The notes under the pieces were generated by a model. That model saw nothing but the letters and a program-made list of their open reading frames with translations, searched no databases and was not told where the DNA came from. A stretch of 64,000 nucleotides of DNA from Buttiauxella sp. B2 (GTDB lineage: Bacteria; Pseudomonadota; Gammaproteobacteria; Enterobacterales; Enterobacteriaceae). The stretch is taken from the NCBI RefSeq assembly GCF_006376615.1, contig NZ_VEXQ01000014.1, positions 54,939 through 118,938 on the forward strand, written 5' to 3'. Made by a program: the position numbers and the translations under genes. Shown one piece after another: positions 17,936 through 29,196 of the stretch; within the stretch, counting starts at the first letter, position 1, and each line of letters opens with the position of its first letter.

Positions 17936-19036
17936 ATGCGTATCCTAATGATTATTGATGGTTTACCTGGCGGCGGTGCTGAAAAAACCGTACTAACCTT
18001 ATCGAAAGGTTTGGTGGGTATGGGTCATCAGGTTTCCGTTTTTTCTCTGCGCCGTGTCTGTGACTATGAGATCCCTGAAGGGGTTGATTATCAGGTGATT
18101 CTTGATACCTGCAAAAAACCGTGGCGCAAGCTGACAGAACTCTCCCGTCGTGCTGCCCTGCTCGATAGTGCAGTAGAGGAAGCGCAGAAAAAAGGCAATT
18201 TTGACCTCGTCTTTTCGCACCTGCATAAAACCGATCGCATTGTTGCACACACAAAATATATTCCGCGCGAAAAGCTCTGGTATTGCGTACATGGCATGTT
18301 CTCTTTCTCTTACCTTCAGCATCGCCATGGCTTCTCTCGTTGGCTAAAACGTAAGAAAATTAAGAACGTTTACCAGAATAGTAATGTGGTCGCCGTTTCT
18401 CAGGCTGTACTGAATGATATTAGTTCGGGCTTTGGCATTACGTTGTCCAAAGGTACGGTTATACATAACCCGTTCGATATCGACGGAATCCATCTGCGAG
18501 CAAAAGAACCGTGTGAAATGGCGGGTCAGGACTATCTGATCCACGTGGGTCGTTTCCATGAGCATAAACGGCATGACCGGCTAATCAGCGCCTATGCACT
18601 TAGTGGGATTCAAGCACCATTGGTCTTGATGGGTAACGGCAGTGATGCACGTATTGTCGAGTTAAAATCAATAGCCTCGGCTGAAGGTATTGCTGACCGA
18701 GTGATTATGAAAGCATTCGTTCCTAACCCTTATCCGTGGATTGCCAATGCACGTATGCTACTGTTGAGCTCGGATTGCGAAGGTTTTGGCAATGTGCTGG
18801 TTGAAGCGCTGATTTGTCAAACTCCAGCGGTCAGTACCAATTGCCCGGGTGGGCCTGCGGAGATCCTTACTGGGGAACTTGCTCGGGGTCTTTCAGGCAT
18901 GAGTGCTCAGGAACTTGCCAATACCATGCTGGATATTTATAACAATCCACCGATTATTGATACCACGACAATTGAGTCATATAGCATTGGTGCCATCTGC
19001 CAGCAGTACTTGTCGCTGGCAACAGAAGAAAGATAA
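17936..19036 (+). CDS. wabH: LPS core GT4 glycosyltransferase, WabH-like
   Basis: GT4 glycosyltransferase, 366 aa. Klebsiella WabH adds GlcNAc to the core galacturonic acid; WabN then deacetylates it. The N-terminal loop MRILMIIDGLPGGGAEKTV is characteristic, and the donor motif SSDCEGFGNVLVEALICQTP carries the E-x7-E pair near residue 283, followed by NCPGGPAEILTGE. It is tightly spaced behind wabG and 20 bp before the next glycosyltransferase. Family assignment is certain; the sugar specificity is inferred from the cluster. Confidence 0.8.
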   Translation: MRILMIIDGLPGGGAEKTVLTLSKGLVGMGHQVSVFSLRRVCDYEIPEGVDYQVILDTCKKPWRKLTELSRRAALLDSAVEEAQKKGNFDLVFSHLHKTDRIVAHTKYIPREKLWYCVHGMFSFSYLQHRHGFSRWLKRKKIKNVYQNSNVVAVSQAVLNDISSGFGITLSKGTVIHNPFDIDGIHLRAKEPCEMAGQDYLIHVGRFHEHKRHDRLISAYALSGIQAPLVLMGNGSDARIVELKSIASAEGIADRVIMKAFVPNPYPWIANARMLLLSSDCEGFGNVLVEALICQTPAVSTNCPGGPAEILTGELARGLSGMSAQELANTMLDIYNNPPIIDTTTIESYSIGAICQQYLSLATEER

Positions 19037-19056
19037 CGAAATTTTCAGGTAATTTT

Positions 19057-20058
19057 ATGCAACAGTCCCTGCGTCCAGTTCTAAGCGTTGTCGTTGCTGT
19101 TTATAACGGCGAACAATTTTTGGAAAAATTCTTCGCCTGTCTGGAAGCTCAGAACATAGACAACATGGAAGTCATTATGGTGAACGATGGTTCAACCGAT
19201 GGCTCTATGGCGATTATTGAGTCCTGGAGCAGTAAGTTTCCTGGCATGAAAATTATCGAGCAGGAAAACCAAGGTGTTTCTATTGCTCGAAATACTGGGC
19301 TTGCGGTCGCGACGGGCCAATATCTTTCATTCCCGGATATCGATGATGACTTTAAACCCGGCATGTACCGTCATCTGCTTGATTTGGCGCTGAAAAGCAA
19401 TCTAGATGTCGTTACCTGTAATGGTAACTATGTTTATGAAAACAATAAGAAACCTTCGCGCCCAATTTTTCCGCAGGACAAACTACAGTCCACCGGCGTT
19501 CTGACAGGCCCAGAGTGGCTTAAACGTGCACTAGATTCACGTAAGTTTCTGCATGTTACGTGGCTGAACCTTTATCGCCATGATTTTATTCGCGCACATG
19601 GTTTTACATTTGAACCAGGTTTACGCCATCAGGATATTCCGTGGACAACTGAAGTTTTATTAGCAGCGGAGCGCGTTCAATATACTGATGAAAAATTTTA
19701 CGATTACTACATCCATTCAGCCTCGGTTTCGCATAAACCCGATACCGATGACACGCTGATCCGTTCTGCACGCCACTATATGAAAATACTGGAAATGCTG
19801 GATGCCATTAACCAGCGTTACCCGGATGCTGTGAAAAGCATCCCAGCCTGTAACTGGCAAATTGCGAAAGAAGGGCTTGGGATACTGCATACTTTCAATA
19901 ATATGAAAGACCCGCATAAGAAGAAGATGATCATCCAGGAGTTTTTTGATCGCGGGATCTGGCGTCTGATTTGGAAAAATGCCCGTGGGTTCCGGCTACG
20001 CTGGCGCCTGGGTCGTCGATACCTGAAACTAAAAAAAGCAACGCAAATACCTGGCTGA
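19057..20058 (+). CDS. GT2 family LPS core glycosyltransferase
   Basis: Inverting GT-A glycosyltransferase, 333 aa. SVVVAVYNGEQFLEKFFACL, VIMVNDGSTDGSM and the DxD-type FPDIDDDF near residue 100 define GT2. The C-terminus is very basic (RGFRLRWRLGRRYLKLKKAT), consistent with peripheral association with acidic membrane lipids. It is the last gene of the waaQ operon, ahead of a hairpin. It probably adds a terminal outer-core hexose. Several unrelated Klebsiella and Serratia core enzymes sit at this position, so no symbol is given. Confidence 0.8.
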   Translation: MQQSLRPVLSVVVAVYNGEQFLEKFFACLEAQNIDNMEVIMVNDGSTDGSMAIIESWSSKFPGMKIIEQENQGVSIARNTGLAVATGQYLSFPDIDDDFKPGMYRHLLDLALKSNLDVVTCNGNYVYENNKKPSRPIFPQDKLQSTGVLTGPEWLKRALDSRKFLHVTWLNLYRHDFIRAHGFTFEPGLRHQDIPWTTEVLLAAERVQYTDEKFYDYYIHSASVSHKPDTDDTLIRSARHYMKILEMLDAINQRYPDAVKSIPACNWQIAKEGLGILHTFNNMKDPHKKKMIIQEFFDRGIWRLIWKNARGFRLRWRLGRRYLKLKKATQIPG

Positions 20059-20225
20059 ATATAATTTCCTTTGCGGGTAGTCCTTGCTGCCCGCCATTCC
20101 TGCAATACAAACACTAACTAACCTGAATCCTAAGCAATGCCTTCGTGAAGTCACCAAAACAATAGCTTTACGCTTCCCGAATGCTTAGAATTTGCCCGCC
20201 GATAATGAAAATACGGAAAATTCGC
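20059..20225. other. Intergenic region before waaA with a stem-loop
   Basis: Contains an 8-bp stem-loop (GCGGGTAG 20073-20080, CTGCCCGC 20087-20094) just after the GT2 stop, without a T-run, so it may be an inefficient terminator or an mRNA end stabiliser. The rest likely carries the waaA promoter; no confident boxes were seen. Confidence 0.45.
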
Positions 20226-21499
20226 TTGGAATCGTTGTATACCACCTTGTTCTATCTTATCCAGCCCTTTGTGTGGCTGCGACTATTACTCCGTAGCCGT
20301 AAAGCTCCTGCGTATCGTAAACGCTGGGCTGAACGTTACGGCTATTGCCGTGGAAAAGTGGAGCCCGATGGTATTCTTCTGCATTCAGTTTCCGTAGGGG
20401 AGACACTGGCGGCGATTCCGCTGGTTCGCGCCTTGCGCCACCGTTACCCGACAATTCCAATTACTGTTACAACCATGACGCCAACAGGCTCAGAACGTGC
20501 TCAATCGGCGTTTGGGCAAAACGTCCATCATGTTTATTTGCCCTACGATCTCCCTTGCGCCATGAAGCGTTTTTTCAATACCGTGCGCCCAAAACTGGTT
20601 ATCGTAATGGAAACAGAATTGTGGCCCAACATGATCAACGAATTACATAAGCGTAAGATTCCGCTGGTCATCGCCAATGCTCGTCTTTCTGCCCGCTCGG
20701 CAAAAGGGTATAAAAAACTCGGTAATTTCACCCGCCGTCTGATGAGTAAAATCACGCTAATTGCGGCCCAGAATGAAGAAGATGGTGGTCGTTTCATTGA
20801 GCTTGGTCTGAAACGTTCGCAATTAACGGTCACCGGTAGCCTGAAGTTTGATATATCCGTTACTCCAGAACTGGCCGCACGTGCTATTACGCTACGCCGC
20901 CAGTGGGCACCGCATCGTAAAGTCTGGATTGCCACCAGCACCCATGATGGCGAAGAAAGTATTATTCTTGATGCTCACCGCCAGTTATTAGCGAAGTTTC
21001 CTGATTTACTGTTAATCCTTGTGCCACGTCACCCAGAGCGTTTTAAAGACGCGCGGGATATGGCGCAAAAATCCGGTTTCAGTTACATCATGCGCAGCAG
21101 TGGAGAAAAACCATCCAGCAGCACGCAAGTCGTGATTGGTGACACCATGGGCGAACTGATGATGTTGTACGGTATTGCCGATCTCGCGTTTGTAGGTGGC
21201 AGCCTTGTTGAACGCGGTGGTCATAACCCGCTTGAGCCTTCCGCTCACGCTATTCCTGTGCTGATGGGTCCGCATACTTTCAACTTCAAAGATATTTGCG
21301 CCAGATTACAACGGGCTGATGGTCTGATTACCGTCACCGATGCTGCTTCACTGGTTAACGAAATCACCACCCTGCTGACGGATGAAGATTATCGTCTTTA
21401 TTATGGCCGTCACGCCGTGGAAGTGCTTCACCAGAACCAAGGCGCTCTGCAACGCTTGCTACAATTACTGCAACCGTACCTGCCACAACGGAGCCATTA

Positions 21500-21500
<1 letters not shown>
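20226..21500 (+). CDS. waaA: 3-deoxy-D-manno-octulosonic acid (Kdo) transferase
   Basis: GT30 bifunctional enzyme that adds two Kdo residues to lipid IVA; essential, membrane-anchored and cytoplasmic-facing. I choose TTG 20226 ([14 protein letters not shown]), which gives 424 aa against 425 in E. coli; ATG 20205 or 20181 would add 7 or 15 residues. Residues 4-20 form the N-terminal membrane anchor. [18 protein letters not shown] carries the catalytic Glu near residue 60. [13 protein letters not shown] and [17 protein letters not shown] form the C-terminal donor site. It is followed with a one-base overlap by waaE, then coaD. Confidence 0.96.
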
Positions 21501-22767
<1,267 letters not shown>

Positions 22768-22771
22768 AGAT

Positions 22772-23581
22772 TTAATGCTGGCAATGGCGGCAATAAAACG
22801 TGCTGCGTTGCCCATGCTTGCTGATAATAATTGGCGCACCACAGGCCCGACACGGTTCTCCTGCTCGCCCATAAACTTGTAACTCCTGAGCGAAATACCC
22901 AGGTTTGCCATCGGATTGTAAAAAATCCTTTAGCGTCGTCCCACCTTGTTCAATAGAACGTAGCAAAACCGCTTTAATCGTTTTAACCAGTAATTCGCAT
23001 TCAATTTGAGTAAGTGACTGAGCCGTGCGATCCGGATGGATTCCCGCAGCAAACAGCGATTCACTGGCATAAATGTTACCCACACCAACGACCAGTTTGT
23101 TATCCATTAGCCAGGGCTTAATCGCTATTTTCTTTTTTGAGGATTTTTCACGCAGGTAATCCGCTGAAAAATCGCCGCTCAAAGGTTCTGGTCCGAGATG
23201 GGCCAGCACATTACTGCCTTCTAATTCTTTTGCCCACAACCAGGCACCAAAACGACGCGGGTCGGTATAACGCAGCACCTTGCCGTTACTCATGACCAAA
23301 TCGACATGGTCATGCTTTTCTGCTGGGTATTCTTCAGGAAGGATGCGCAAACTACCGGACATTCCAAGATGGATAATAATCCAACCATCGGGAAGTTCGA
23401 GCAGCAGATACTTAGCGCGGCGCTGTACGCTTAAAACAGGTTTATCACTAAGAGTATGGATTTCATCTGAGACAGGCCAACGCAACCGGCCATTACGGAC
23501 TATGGCGTACAGAATGGTTTCACCGACCAGATGCGGTTCAATGCCGCGGCGGCTAGTTTCAACTTCAGGTAACTCAGGCAT
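22772..23581 (-). CDS. mutM: Formamidopyrimidine-DNA glycosylase
   Basis: Base-excision repair enzyme removing 8-oxoguanine and formamidopyrimidines, with AP lyase activity. It has 269 aa, the same as E. coli. MPELPEVE supplies the catalytic N-terminal Pro and Glu. [18 protein letters not shown] forms part of the helix-two-turn-helix, [14 protein letters not shown] is conserved, and the C-terminal zinc finger has CRACG and FYCRHC pairs. It lies downstream of rpmB-rpmG with a terminator in between, so part of its expression probably comes from read-through. Confidence 0.98.
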   Translation of the reverse strand: MPELPEVETSRRGIEPHLVGETILYAIVRNGRLRWPVSDEIHTLSDKPVLSVQRRAKYLLLELPDGWIIIHLGMSGSLRILPEEYPAEKHDHVDLVMSNGKVLRYTDPRRFGAWLWAKELEGSNVLAHLGPEPLSGDFSADYLREKSSKKKIAIKPWLMDNKLVVGVGNIYASESLFAAGIHPDRTAQSLTQIECELLVKTIKAVLLRSIEQGGTTLKDFLQSDGKPGYFAQELQVYGRAGEPCRACGAPIIISKHGQRSTFYCRHCQH

Positions 23582-23606
23582 CTGTCCTCCAAAATGAAAG
23601 CTCTAA

Positions 23607-23634
23607 AACAAAAAAACCCCGCCGAAGCGAGGTT
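23607..23634 (-). terminator. Intrinsic terminator after rpmG
   Basis: Read on the minus strand: stem CCTCGC, TTCG tetraloop, GCGGGG (plus-strand 23617-23632), then a T-run. A classic UUCG terminator separating rpmBG from mutM. Confidence 0.92.
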
Positions 23635-23652
23635 TCATCAAAGTCACTAAAA

Positions 23653-23823
<171 letters not shown>

Positions 23824-23833
23824 TTAATTCCTC

Positions 23834-24244
<411 letters not shown>

Positions 24245-24286
24245 GTCCCGAACAGACAAAGATCCCTAAGGATCGCGCAATTCGGT

Positions 24287-24964
24287 CTAAATCCACCCAC
24301 GTTCGGCAAAAGAAACGTACTCTCCACGGCCAATAACAAGATGATCAAGCACTCGAATTTCCATAAACAGGCAAGCTTTTACGATACGTTCGGTAATAAC
24401 ACGATCAGCTTTGCTCGGTTCTGCTCGACCAGAAGGGTGATTATGCGCGAGTATTAGCGCCGCTGCATTGGATTTCATCGCTTCACGCACAATTTCTCTT
24501 GGATGGACCTCAACATGGGTCAGCGTTCCAGAAAACATTGGGCTGTGTTTAATAACCCGATGCTGGTTATCCAGAAAAATTACCATGAAGACCTCGCGTT
24601 CTTCTGTTGTCAGCTGGCTTTGAATAAATTCCCTGACTGAATCAGGCCCCTTTAAGATTAATTCTTCAACACCACGGGAATAGTAATAACGCTTTGCCAA
24701 CTCAGCAATGGCATTCAACTGCGTGTATTTAGCATCACCAATGCCCTTCACATCTTTAAATTGCGAATAATCAGCTGACAAGAGATTACTCAGTGAGCCA
24801 AACTGCGACAACAAACTTTGTGCGAACACTAATACGTTCATATTTCTGCAACCCGTACGCAAAAAAAGCGCCAGCAATTCCACATCAGATAATGAATTAG
24901 CACCAAATCTCAGCAGTTTTTCGCGTGGCATGCTCGCCTTTTCTTGCTCTATAGCCTCATTCAT
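24287..24964 (-). CDS. radC: RadC family JAMM-domain protein
   Basis: 225 aa from 24964 ([20 protein letters not shown]), chosen because AAGGAGG lies 5 bp upstream; a longer frame to 25039 is rejected. The N-terminal part is a helix-hairpin-helix-like region ([15 protein letters not shown]) and the C-terminal part a JAMM/MPN+ metalloprotease-like domain with [15 protein letters not shown]. The old link to DNA repair is disputed and the molecular function is unknown. Divergent from coaBC. Confidence 0.95.
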   Translation of the reverse strand: MNEAIEQEKASMPREKLLRFGANSLSDVELLALFLRTGCRNMNVLVFAQSLLSQFGSLSNLLSADYSQFKDVKGIGDAKYTQLNAIAELAKRYYYSRGVEELILKGPDSVREFIQSQLTTEEREVFMVIFLDNQHRVIKHSPMFSGTLTHVEVHPREIVREAMKSNAAALILAHNHPSGRAEPSKADRVITERIVKACLFMEIRVLDHLVIGRGEYVSFAERGWI

Positions 24965-25125
24965 CAGAACCTCCTTGCCCTTCTCTGCCACCATTGTGCA
25001 CAACTCAACATGCACACACGATATGCAGATCTGCACCATGCGGGATGCCTCGCAAACTGCAAAAAGTCGATACCGAATGAGTGTGGTAAAATATTCAGAT
25101 GACTGTGACTTCTGGTGGAAAAATC

Positions 25126-26340
25126 ATGATGGGGTTTTCTGGCAAAAAAATTGTTCTGGGTGTGAGTGGCGGAATCGCTGCCTATAAAACACCGGAGCTG
25201 GTACGCCGCCTGCGCGAACGTGGTGCGGAGGTTCGGGTAGTAATGACAGAGGCTGCCAAAGCCTTTATTACACCATTGAGTTTACAAGCCGTGTCAGGTT
25301 ATCCGGTGTCAGACAGCTTGTTAGACCCCGCAGCAGAAGCGGCAATGGGTCATATCGAATTAGGCAAATGGGCCGATTTAGTTATTCTTGCACCCGCTAC
25401 AGCGGATTTAATTGCCCGCATTACCGCTGGTATGGCAAATGACCTTGTAAGCACAATTTGTCTTGCCACACCTGCACCCGTTGCCGTTGTCCCTGCCATG
25501 AATCAGCAGATGTATCGAGCAGTGGTAACTCAGCATAATCTTGAGGTTCTTTCCTCACGCGGTTTGTTGATATGGGGGCCGGATAGTGGCAGCCAGGCCT
25601 GTGGCGATGTTGGCCCTGGCCGTATGCTTGACCCACTAAGCATTGTGGAAATGGCCGCACAACATTTTACGGTCATCAAAGATCTGAAACATCTGAATGT
25701 CATGATTACAGCCGGCCCTACCCGCGAACGTTTAGACCCAGTGAGATATATTACCAACGATAGCTCAGGGAAAATGGGTTATGCGATCGCAGCAGCAGCC
25801 GCTTCACGCGGGGCGAATGTGACGTTAGTTTCAGGCCCAGTGTCTTTGCCAACTCCGCCGTGGGTAAAACGTATTGATGTGACCACCGCTCTGGAAATGG
25901 AGGCAGCAGTTCAACAACATGTCCACGAGCAACAAATTTTTATTGGTTGTGCCGCAGTTGCAGACTATCGTGCAGCCGCAGTAGCCGATGAAAAGATTAA
26001 AAAGCAAGGCGATGAAATTACAATAAAAATGATAAAAAACCCGGATATTGTCGCCGGCGTCGCAGCACTTTTAATTAATCGACCTTATGTTGTTGGGTTT
26101 GCCGCCGAAACAAATAATGTGGAAGAATACGCCCGGCAAAAACGTATGAGTAAAAACCTCGATCTGATTTGTGCGAACGATGTCTCACAAGCAGGTCAGG
26201 GATTTAATAGCGAAAACAATGCACTGCACCTTTTCTGGCAGGAAGGGGATAAAGTCTTACCTCTTGAGCGTAAGGAACTCCTTGGCCATCTTTTACTGAA
26301 CGAGATAGTTACCCGTTATGATGAAAAAAATCGACGTTAA
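25126..26340 (+). CDS. coaBC: Bifunctional phosphopantothenoylcysteine decarboxylase / phosphopantothenate--cysteine ligase
   Basis: Two consecutive steps of coenzyme A synthesis. The start ATG 25126 has GGTGGA 6 bp upstream and gives 404 aa (E. coli 406). N-terminal CoaC flavoprotein domain: [15 protein letters not shown], the catalytic His region [22 protein letters not shown] and [10 protein letters not shown]-terminal CoaB domain from about residue 190: [26 protein letters not shown] and GCAAVADYR, with the KIKK lysine segment. Its 3' end overlaps dut by about 20 bp. Confidence 0.97.
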   Translation: MMGFSGKKIVLGVSGGIAAYKTPELVRRLRERGAEVRVVMTEAAKAFITPLSLQAVSGYPVSDSLLDPAAEAAMGHIELGKWADLVILAPATADLIARITAGMANDLVSTICLATPAPVAVVPAMNQQMYRAVVTQHNLEVLSSRGLLIWGPDSGSQACGDVGPGRMLDPLSIVEMAAQHFTVIKDLKHLNVMITAGPTRERLDPVRYITNDSSGKMGYAIAAAAASRGANVTLVSGPVSLPTPPWVKRIDVTTALEMEAAVQQHVHEQQIFIGCAAVADYRAAAVADEKIKKQGDEITIKMIKNPDIVAGVAALLINRPYVVGFAAETNNVEEYARQKRMSKNLDLICANDVSQAGQGFNSENNALHLFWQEGDKVLPLERKELLGHLLLNEIVTRYDEKNRR

Positions 26341-26776
26341 GATTGTGGACCCACGCGTTGGCCAACAATTCCCATTGCCGACTTATGCAACTTCCGGCTC
26401 TGCGGGTCTTGACCTACGTGCCTGTCTGGATGACGCCGTAGAACTTGCTCCTGGTGTAACCAAGCTGATTCCAACCGGGCTGGCTATCCACATAGCCGAT
26501 CCTGCTTTGGCGGCAGTTATTCTGCCTCGTTCAGGCCTTGGTCATAAGCATGGCGTTGTGCTCGGTAACCTTGTTGGCTTGATAGACTCAGATTATCAGG
26601 GTCAGTTGATGGTTTCGGTCTGGAACCGCGGACAAGATAACTTCACTATTGAGCCAGGCGAGCGCATTGCTCAAATGGTGTTTGTGCCAGTCGTTCAGGC
26701 TGAATTCAATCTGGTTGAAGATTTCGATTCTAGCGACCGGGGCGAAGGTGGTTTCGGCCATTCGGGCCGCCAGTAA
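26321..26776 (+). CDS. dut: dUTP diphosphatase
   Basis: Trimeric enzyme hydrolysing dUTP to dUMP, preventing uracil incorporation and supplying thymidylate synthesis. ATG 26321 gives 151 aa, the normal size; the adjacent in-frame ATG at 26318 is less likely. The five dUTPase motifs are seen: [50 protein letters not shown] and the C-terminal [10 protein letters not shown] that closes over the active site. Overlaps coaBC in another frame, a conserved coaBC-dut arrangement. Confidence 0.98.
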   Translation: MKKIDVKIVDPRVGQQFPLPTYATSGSAGLDLRACLDDAVELAPGVTKLIPTGLAIHIADPALAAVILPRSGLGHKHGVVLGNLVGLIDSDYQGQLMVSVWNRGQDNFTIEPGERIAQMVFVPVVQAEFNLVEDFDSSDRGEGGFGHSGRQ

Positions 26777-26821
26777 CTTCGTTTATAAACGTAACCCCAC
26801 AGCGTAAAAAATTTGAAAAAC

Positions 26822-26840
26822 CGCAAACTTTAAGTTTGCG
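26822..26840. repeat. Perfect 9-bp inverted repeat between dut and slmA
   Basis: CGCAAACTT-T-AAGTTTGCG, with a one-base centre and no T-run after it. The tight symmetry suits a protein-binding operator better than a terminator. Which protein binds is unknown. Confidence 0.5.
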
Positions 26841-26895
26841 AGCGCTGTGTGGCTACTTGCCTGACAAGTGCGTTATTTCAGGGGTATTTTAGAAC

Positions 26896-27492
26896 ATGGC
26901 AGAAAAACAAACTGCGAAACGGAATCGTCGCGAAGAAATACTTCAGTCTCTGGCCCAAATGCTTGAATCCAGCGATGGAAGCCAGCGAATTACTACCGCC
27001 AAGCTCGCGGCGACTGTTGGTGTATCTGAAGCTGCTCTGTATCGGCATTTTCCCAGCAAAACGAAAATGTTCGATAGTCTTATCGAATTTATTGAAGACA
27101 CCCTGATTACCCGTATCAACCTTATCCTGAAAGATGAGAAAGATACCCACGCCCGTCTGCGCTTAATTGTTTTACTTATCCTGGGTTTCGGTGAAAAAAA
27201 TCCTGGACTGACCCGTATTCTCACTGGGCATGCGCTGATGTTTGAACAAGACCGCCTACAGAGTCGCATCAATCAGCTTTTTGAACGTATTGAGGTGCAG
27301 TTGCGTCAGGTCATGCGCGAAAAGAAGATGCGTGAAGGTGAAGGTTACAGCACGGATGAATCGCTACTGGCAAGCCTTCTTCTGACCTTCTGCGAGGGGA
27401 CCTTGTCGCGTTTTGTCCGTAGCGAGTTCCGCTATATGCCTACCGATGATTTTGATACCCGCTGGCCGCTGATTGCCACGCAGCTTCGTTAA
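26896..27492 (+). CDS. slmA: Nucleoid occlusion factor SlmA
   Basis: TetR-fold protein, 198 aa, that binds SBS sites on the chromosome and antagonises FtsZ polymerisation over the nucleoid. The N-terminal helix-turn-helix is [20 protein letters not shown] (about residues 33-52), and the rest ([32 protein letters not shown]) follows E. coli SlmA closely. Transcribed separately from dut, ending in a strong bidirectional terminator shared with pyrE. Confidence 0.97.
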   Translation: MAEKQTAKRNRREEILQSLAQMLESSDGSQRITTAKLAATVGVSEAALYRHFPSKTKMFDSLIEFIEDTLITRINLILKDEKDTHARLRLIVLLILGFGEKNPGLTRILTGHALMFEQDRLQSRINQLFERIEVQLRQVMREKKMREGEGYSTDESLLASLLLTFCEGTLSRFVRSEFRYMPTDDFDTRWPLIATQLR

Positions 27493-27494
27493 TT

Positions 27495-27521
27495 AAAAAG
27501 GGCCTTTGAAAGGCCCTTTTT
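27495..27521. terminator. Bidirectional terminator between slmA and pyrE
   Basis: GGGCCTT (27500-27506), loop TGA, AAGGCCC (27510-27516), extended by flanking A5 and T5, so symmetrical for both converging genes. Confidence 0.93.
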
Positions 27522-27522
27522 C

Positions 27523-28164
27523 TTACACCCCGTACTGAGTACGGTATTCCCGCACGGCGGCTAAATGCCCGGCCATTTCAGGTTTTTCTTCCAGATAATC
27601 AATCAAATCTTTAAGCGTGATGATTGAAATCACCTTGCACTGATAATCACGTTCCACTTCCTGAATCGCAGAAATCTCACCACGGCCACGTTCCTGACGG
27701 TCCAGCGAAATCAACACACCTGCCAGAGATGCATTGTTCGCCGCGATGATTTCCATTGATTCACGAATTGCTGTGCCAGCGGTGATGACATCGTCCACCA
27801 GCATCACACGCCCCTGGAGTGCACTGCCTACCAGGCTTCCGCCTTCGCCATGATCTTTTGCTTCTTTACGGTTAAAGCAATATGGCAGATCACGCTCATG
27901 ATGTTCTGCCAGCGCAACCGCTGTGGTCGTAGCGATTGGAATTCCTTTGTAAGCCGGCCCAAACAGCAAATCAAACTCAATACCGGAATCCATTAACGCT
28001 GCGGCATAAAAACGGCCCAACAGTGCCAGATCACGCCCGGTATTAAACAACCCAGCATTGAAGAAATAAGGGCTGGTACGCCCAGACTTCAGCGTGAACT
28101 CACCAAACTTGAGTACCTGCTTGTTAAGCGCAAACTCAATAAACTGGCGTTGATACGGTTTCAT
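27523..28164 (-). CDS. pyrE: Orotate phosphoribosyltransferase
   Basis: Fifth step of pyrimidine synthesis: orotate plus PRPP to OMP. The start at 28164 ([13 protein letters not shown]) with AGGAG upstream gives 213 aa as in E. coli; a longer frame into the repeat element is rejected. The PRPP-binding motif [13 protein letters not shown] is near residue 120; [11 protein letters not shown] and [13 protein letters not shown] complete the active site. Downstream of rph and the UTP-sensitive attenuator. A 126-bp repeat element is inserted between attenuator and pyrE, lengthening the leader. Confidence 0.98.
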   Translation of the reverse strand: MKPYQRQFIEFALNKQVLKFGEFTLKSGRTSPYFFNAGLFNTGRDLALLGRFYAAALMDSGIEFDLLFGPAYKGIPIATTTAVALAEHHERDLPYCFNRKEAKDHGEGGSLVGSALQGRVMLVDDVITAGTAIRESMEIIAANNASLAGVLISLDRQERGRGEISAIQEVERDYQCKVISIITLKDLIDYLEEKPEMAGHLAAVREYRTQYGV

Positions 28165-28196
28165 GGATTTGCTCCTTTGCATTTCATGTAGATATT

Positions 28197-28322
28197 TACC
28201 CAAAATAATTCGGGTTGCATTGTGGCCGCATGAGAACGAACCCCGATGAGCTTACATAAGTAAGTGATTCGGGTGAGCGAACGCAGCCAACAAAAAAGAT
28301 GCAGCCTGAAGTATGAAGGGTA
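28197..28322. repeat. 126-bp enterobacterial inverted-repeat element, copy 1 (pyrE leader)
   Basis: Bounded by TACCC (28197-28201) and GGGTA (28318-28322), with an internal palindromic core around GATGAGCTTAC and GTAAGTGATTCGGG. It carries no ORF. A diverged copy of the same length lies at 50190-50315. The core resembles a short palindromic repeat I recall being scattered through Serratia, Yersinia and related genomes (a MITE-like, ERIC-type class), but I cannot name the family. It sits between the attenuator and the pyrE start. Confidence 0.75.
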
Positions 28323-28350
28323 TAAAAAAGGCGACTACTGGAGTCGCCTT
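28322..28350 (-). terminator. pyrE attenuator (Rho-independent)
   Basis: On the minus strand AAGGCGACT, loop CCAGT, AGTCGCCTT, then TTTTTAT, starting 6 bp after the rph stop. This matches the known UTP-controlled rph-pyrE attenuation: translation of the end of rph close behind polymerase prevents the hairpin when UTP is low. Confidence 0.9.
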
Positions 28351-28355
28351 AAAAA

Positions 28356-29072
28356 TCAATTTTCTAACGCCGCCTTCTGCGACGTTACGATGGATTCTAT
28401 TCCCCCTCGCGCCAACGCCAGCAGCGCCAGCAGCTCTTCATGGGTGAACGGCTCGCCTTCAGCGGTTCCCTGAATCTCAATCATGCGACCATCTTCCATC
28501 ATCACGACGTTCATGTCGGTTTCAGCAGAAGAGTCTTCAACATATTCTAGATCGCAGATAGCCGCACCATTAACGATACCCACTGAAACTGCTGCAACCA
28601 TCCCTTTCATAGGATTGGTTTTCAATTTACCCGCAGCCACCAGCTTGTTCAACGCATCAGCCAAAGCAACACAAGCACCGGTAATGGACGCTGTACGTGT
28701 GCCGCCGTCTGCTTGCAACACATCACAATCCAGCGTGATGGTGTATTCGCCGAGGACTTTCAAATCCACAGCCGCACGCAGGGAACGAGCAATCAGGCGC
28801 TGAATTTCAAGAGTACGGCCGCCCTGCTTACCTTTTGCCGCTTCACGAGCATTACGGCTATGGGTCGCACGTGGCAACATGCCATATTCAGCAGTGATCC
28901 AACCTTGCCCCTGGCCTTTCAGAAAGCGTGGTACACCCTCTTCAACGGTGGCGGTGCAAAGTACTTTAGTATCGCCGAACTCTACCAGCACAGAGCCTTC
29001 TGCGTGTTTGGTGTAATTACGAGTCAGGGTGACTGGGCGCACTTGTTCGGCGCTACGACCTGATGGACGCAT
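28356..29072 (-). CDS. rph: Ribonuclease PH
   Basis: Phosphorolytic 3'-5' exoribonuclease that trims tRNA precursors. It has 238 aa, full length, and lacks the frameshift of E. coli K-12 rph. [20 protein letters not shown] at the N-terminus, [19 protein letters not shown] (RNA and phosphate binding) and [19 protein letters not shown] are present. It is the first gene of rph-pyrE, and its 3' end lies next to the attenuator. Divergent from yicC. Confidence 0.98.
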   Translation of the reverse strand: MRPSGRSAEQVRPVTLTRNYTKHAEGSVLVEFGDTKVLCTATVEEGVPRFLKGQGQGWITAEYGMLPRATHSRNAREAAKGKQGGRTLEIQRLIARSLRAAVDLKVLGEYTITLDCDVLQADGGTRTASITGACVALADALNKLVAAGKLKTNPMKGMVAAVSVGIVNGAAICDLEYVEDSSAETDMNVVMMEDGRMIEIQGTAEGEPFTHEELLALLALARGGIESIVTSQKAALEN

Positions 29073-29196
29073 GGGGTTATCTCCGGCTAAAACGAATGTG
29101 GCTGCGCATTATACGGGCTTCGTTCGCTTATTCCTATCCTGCCAGGGCAGGCATGGCTATAATCCCCACATCTATAACAGAATACGGTTACGAAAT

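Noticed and set aside
28356..29072. Frameshifted rph as in E. coli K-12
   Set aside because: The gene was checked for the known K-12 defect, but the frame is intact for 238 codons with normal active-site motifs.
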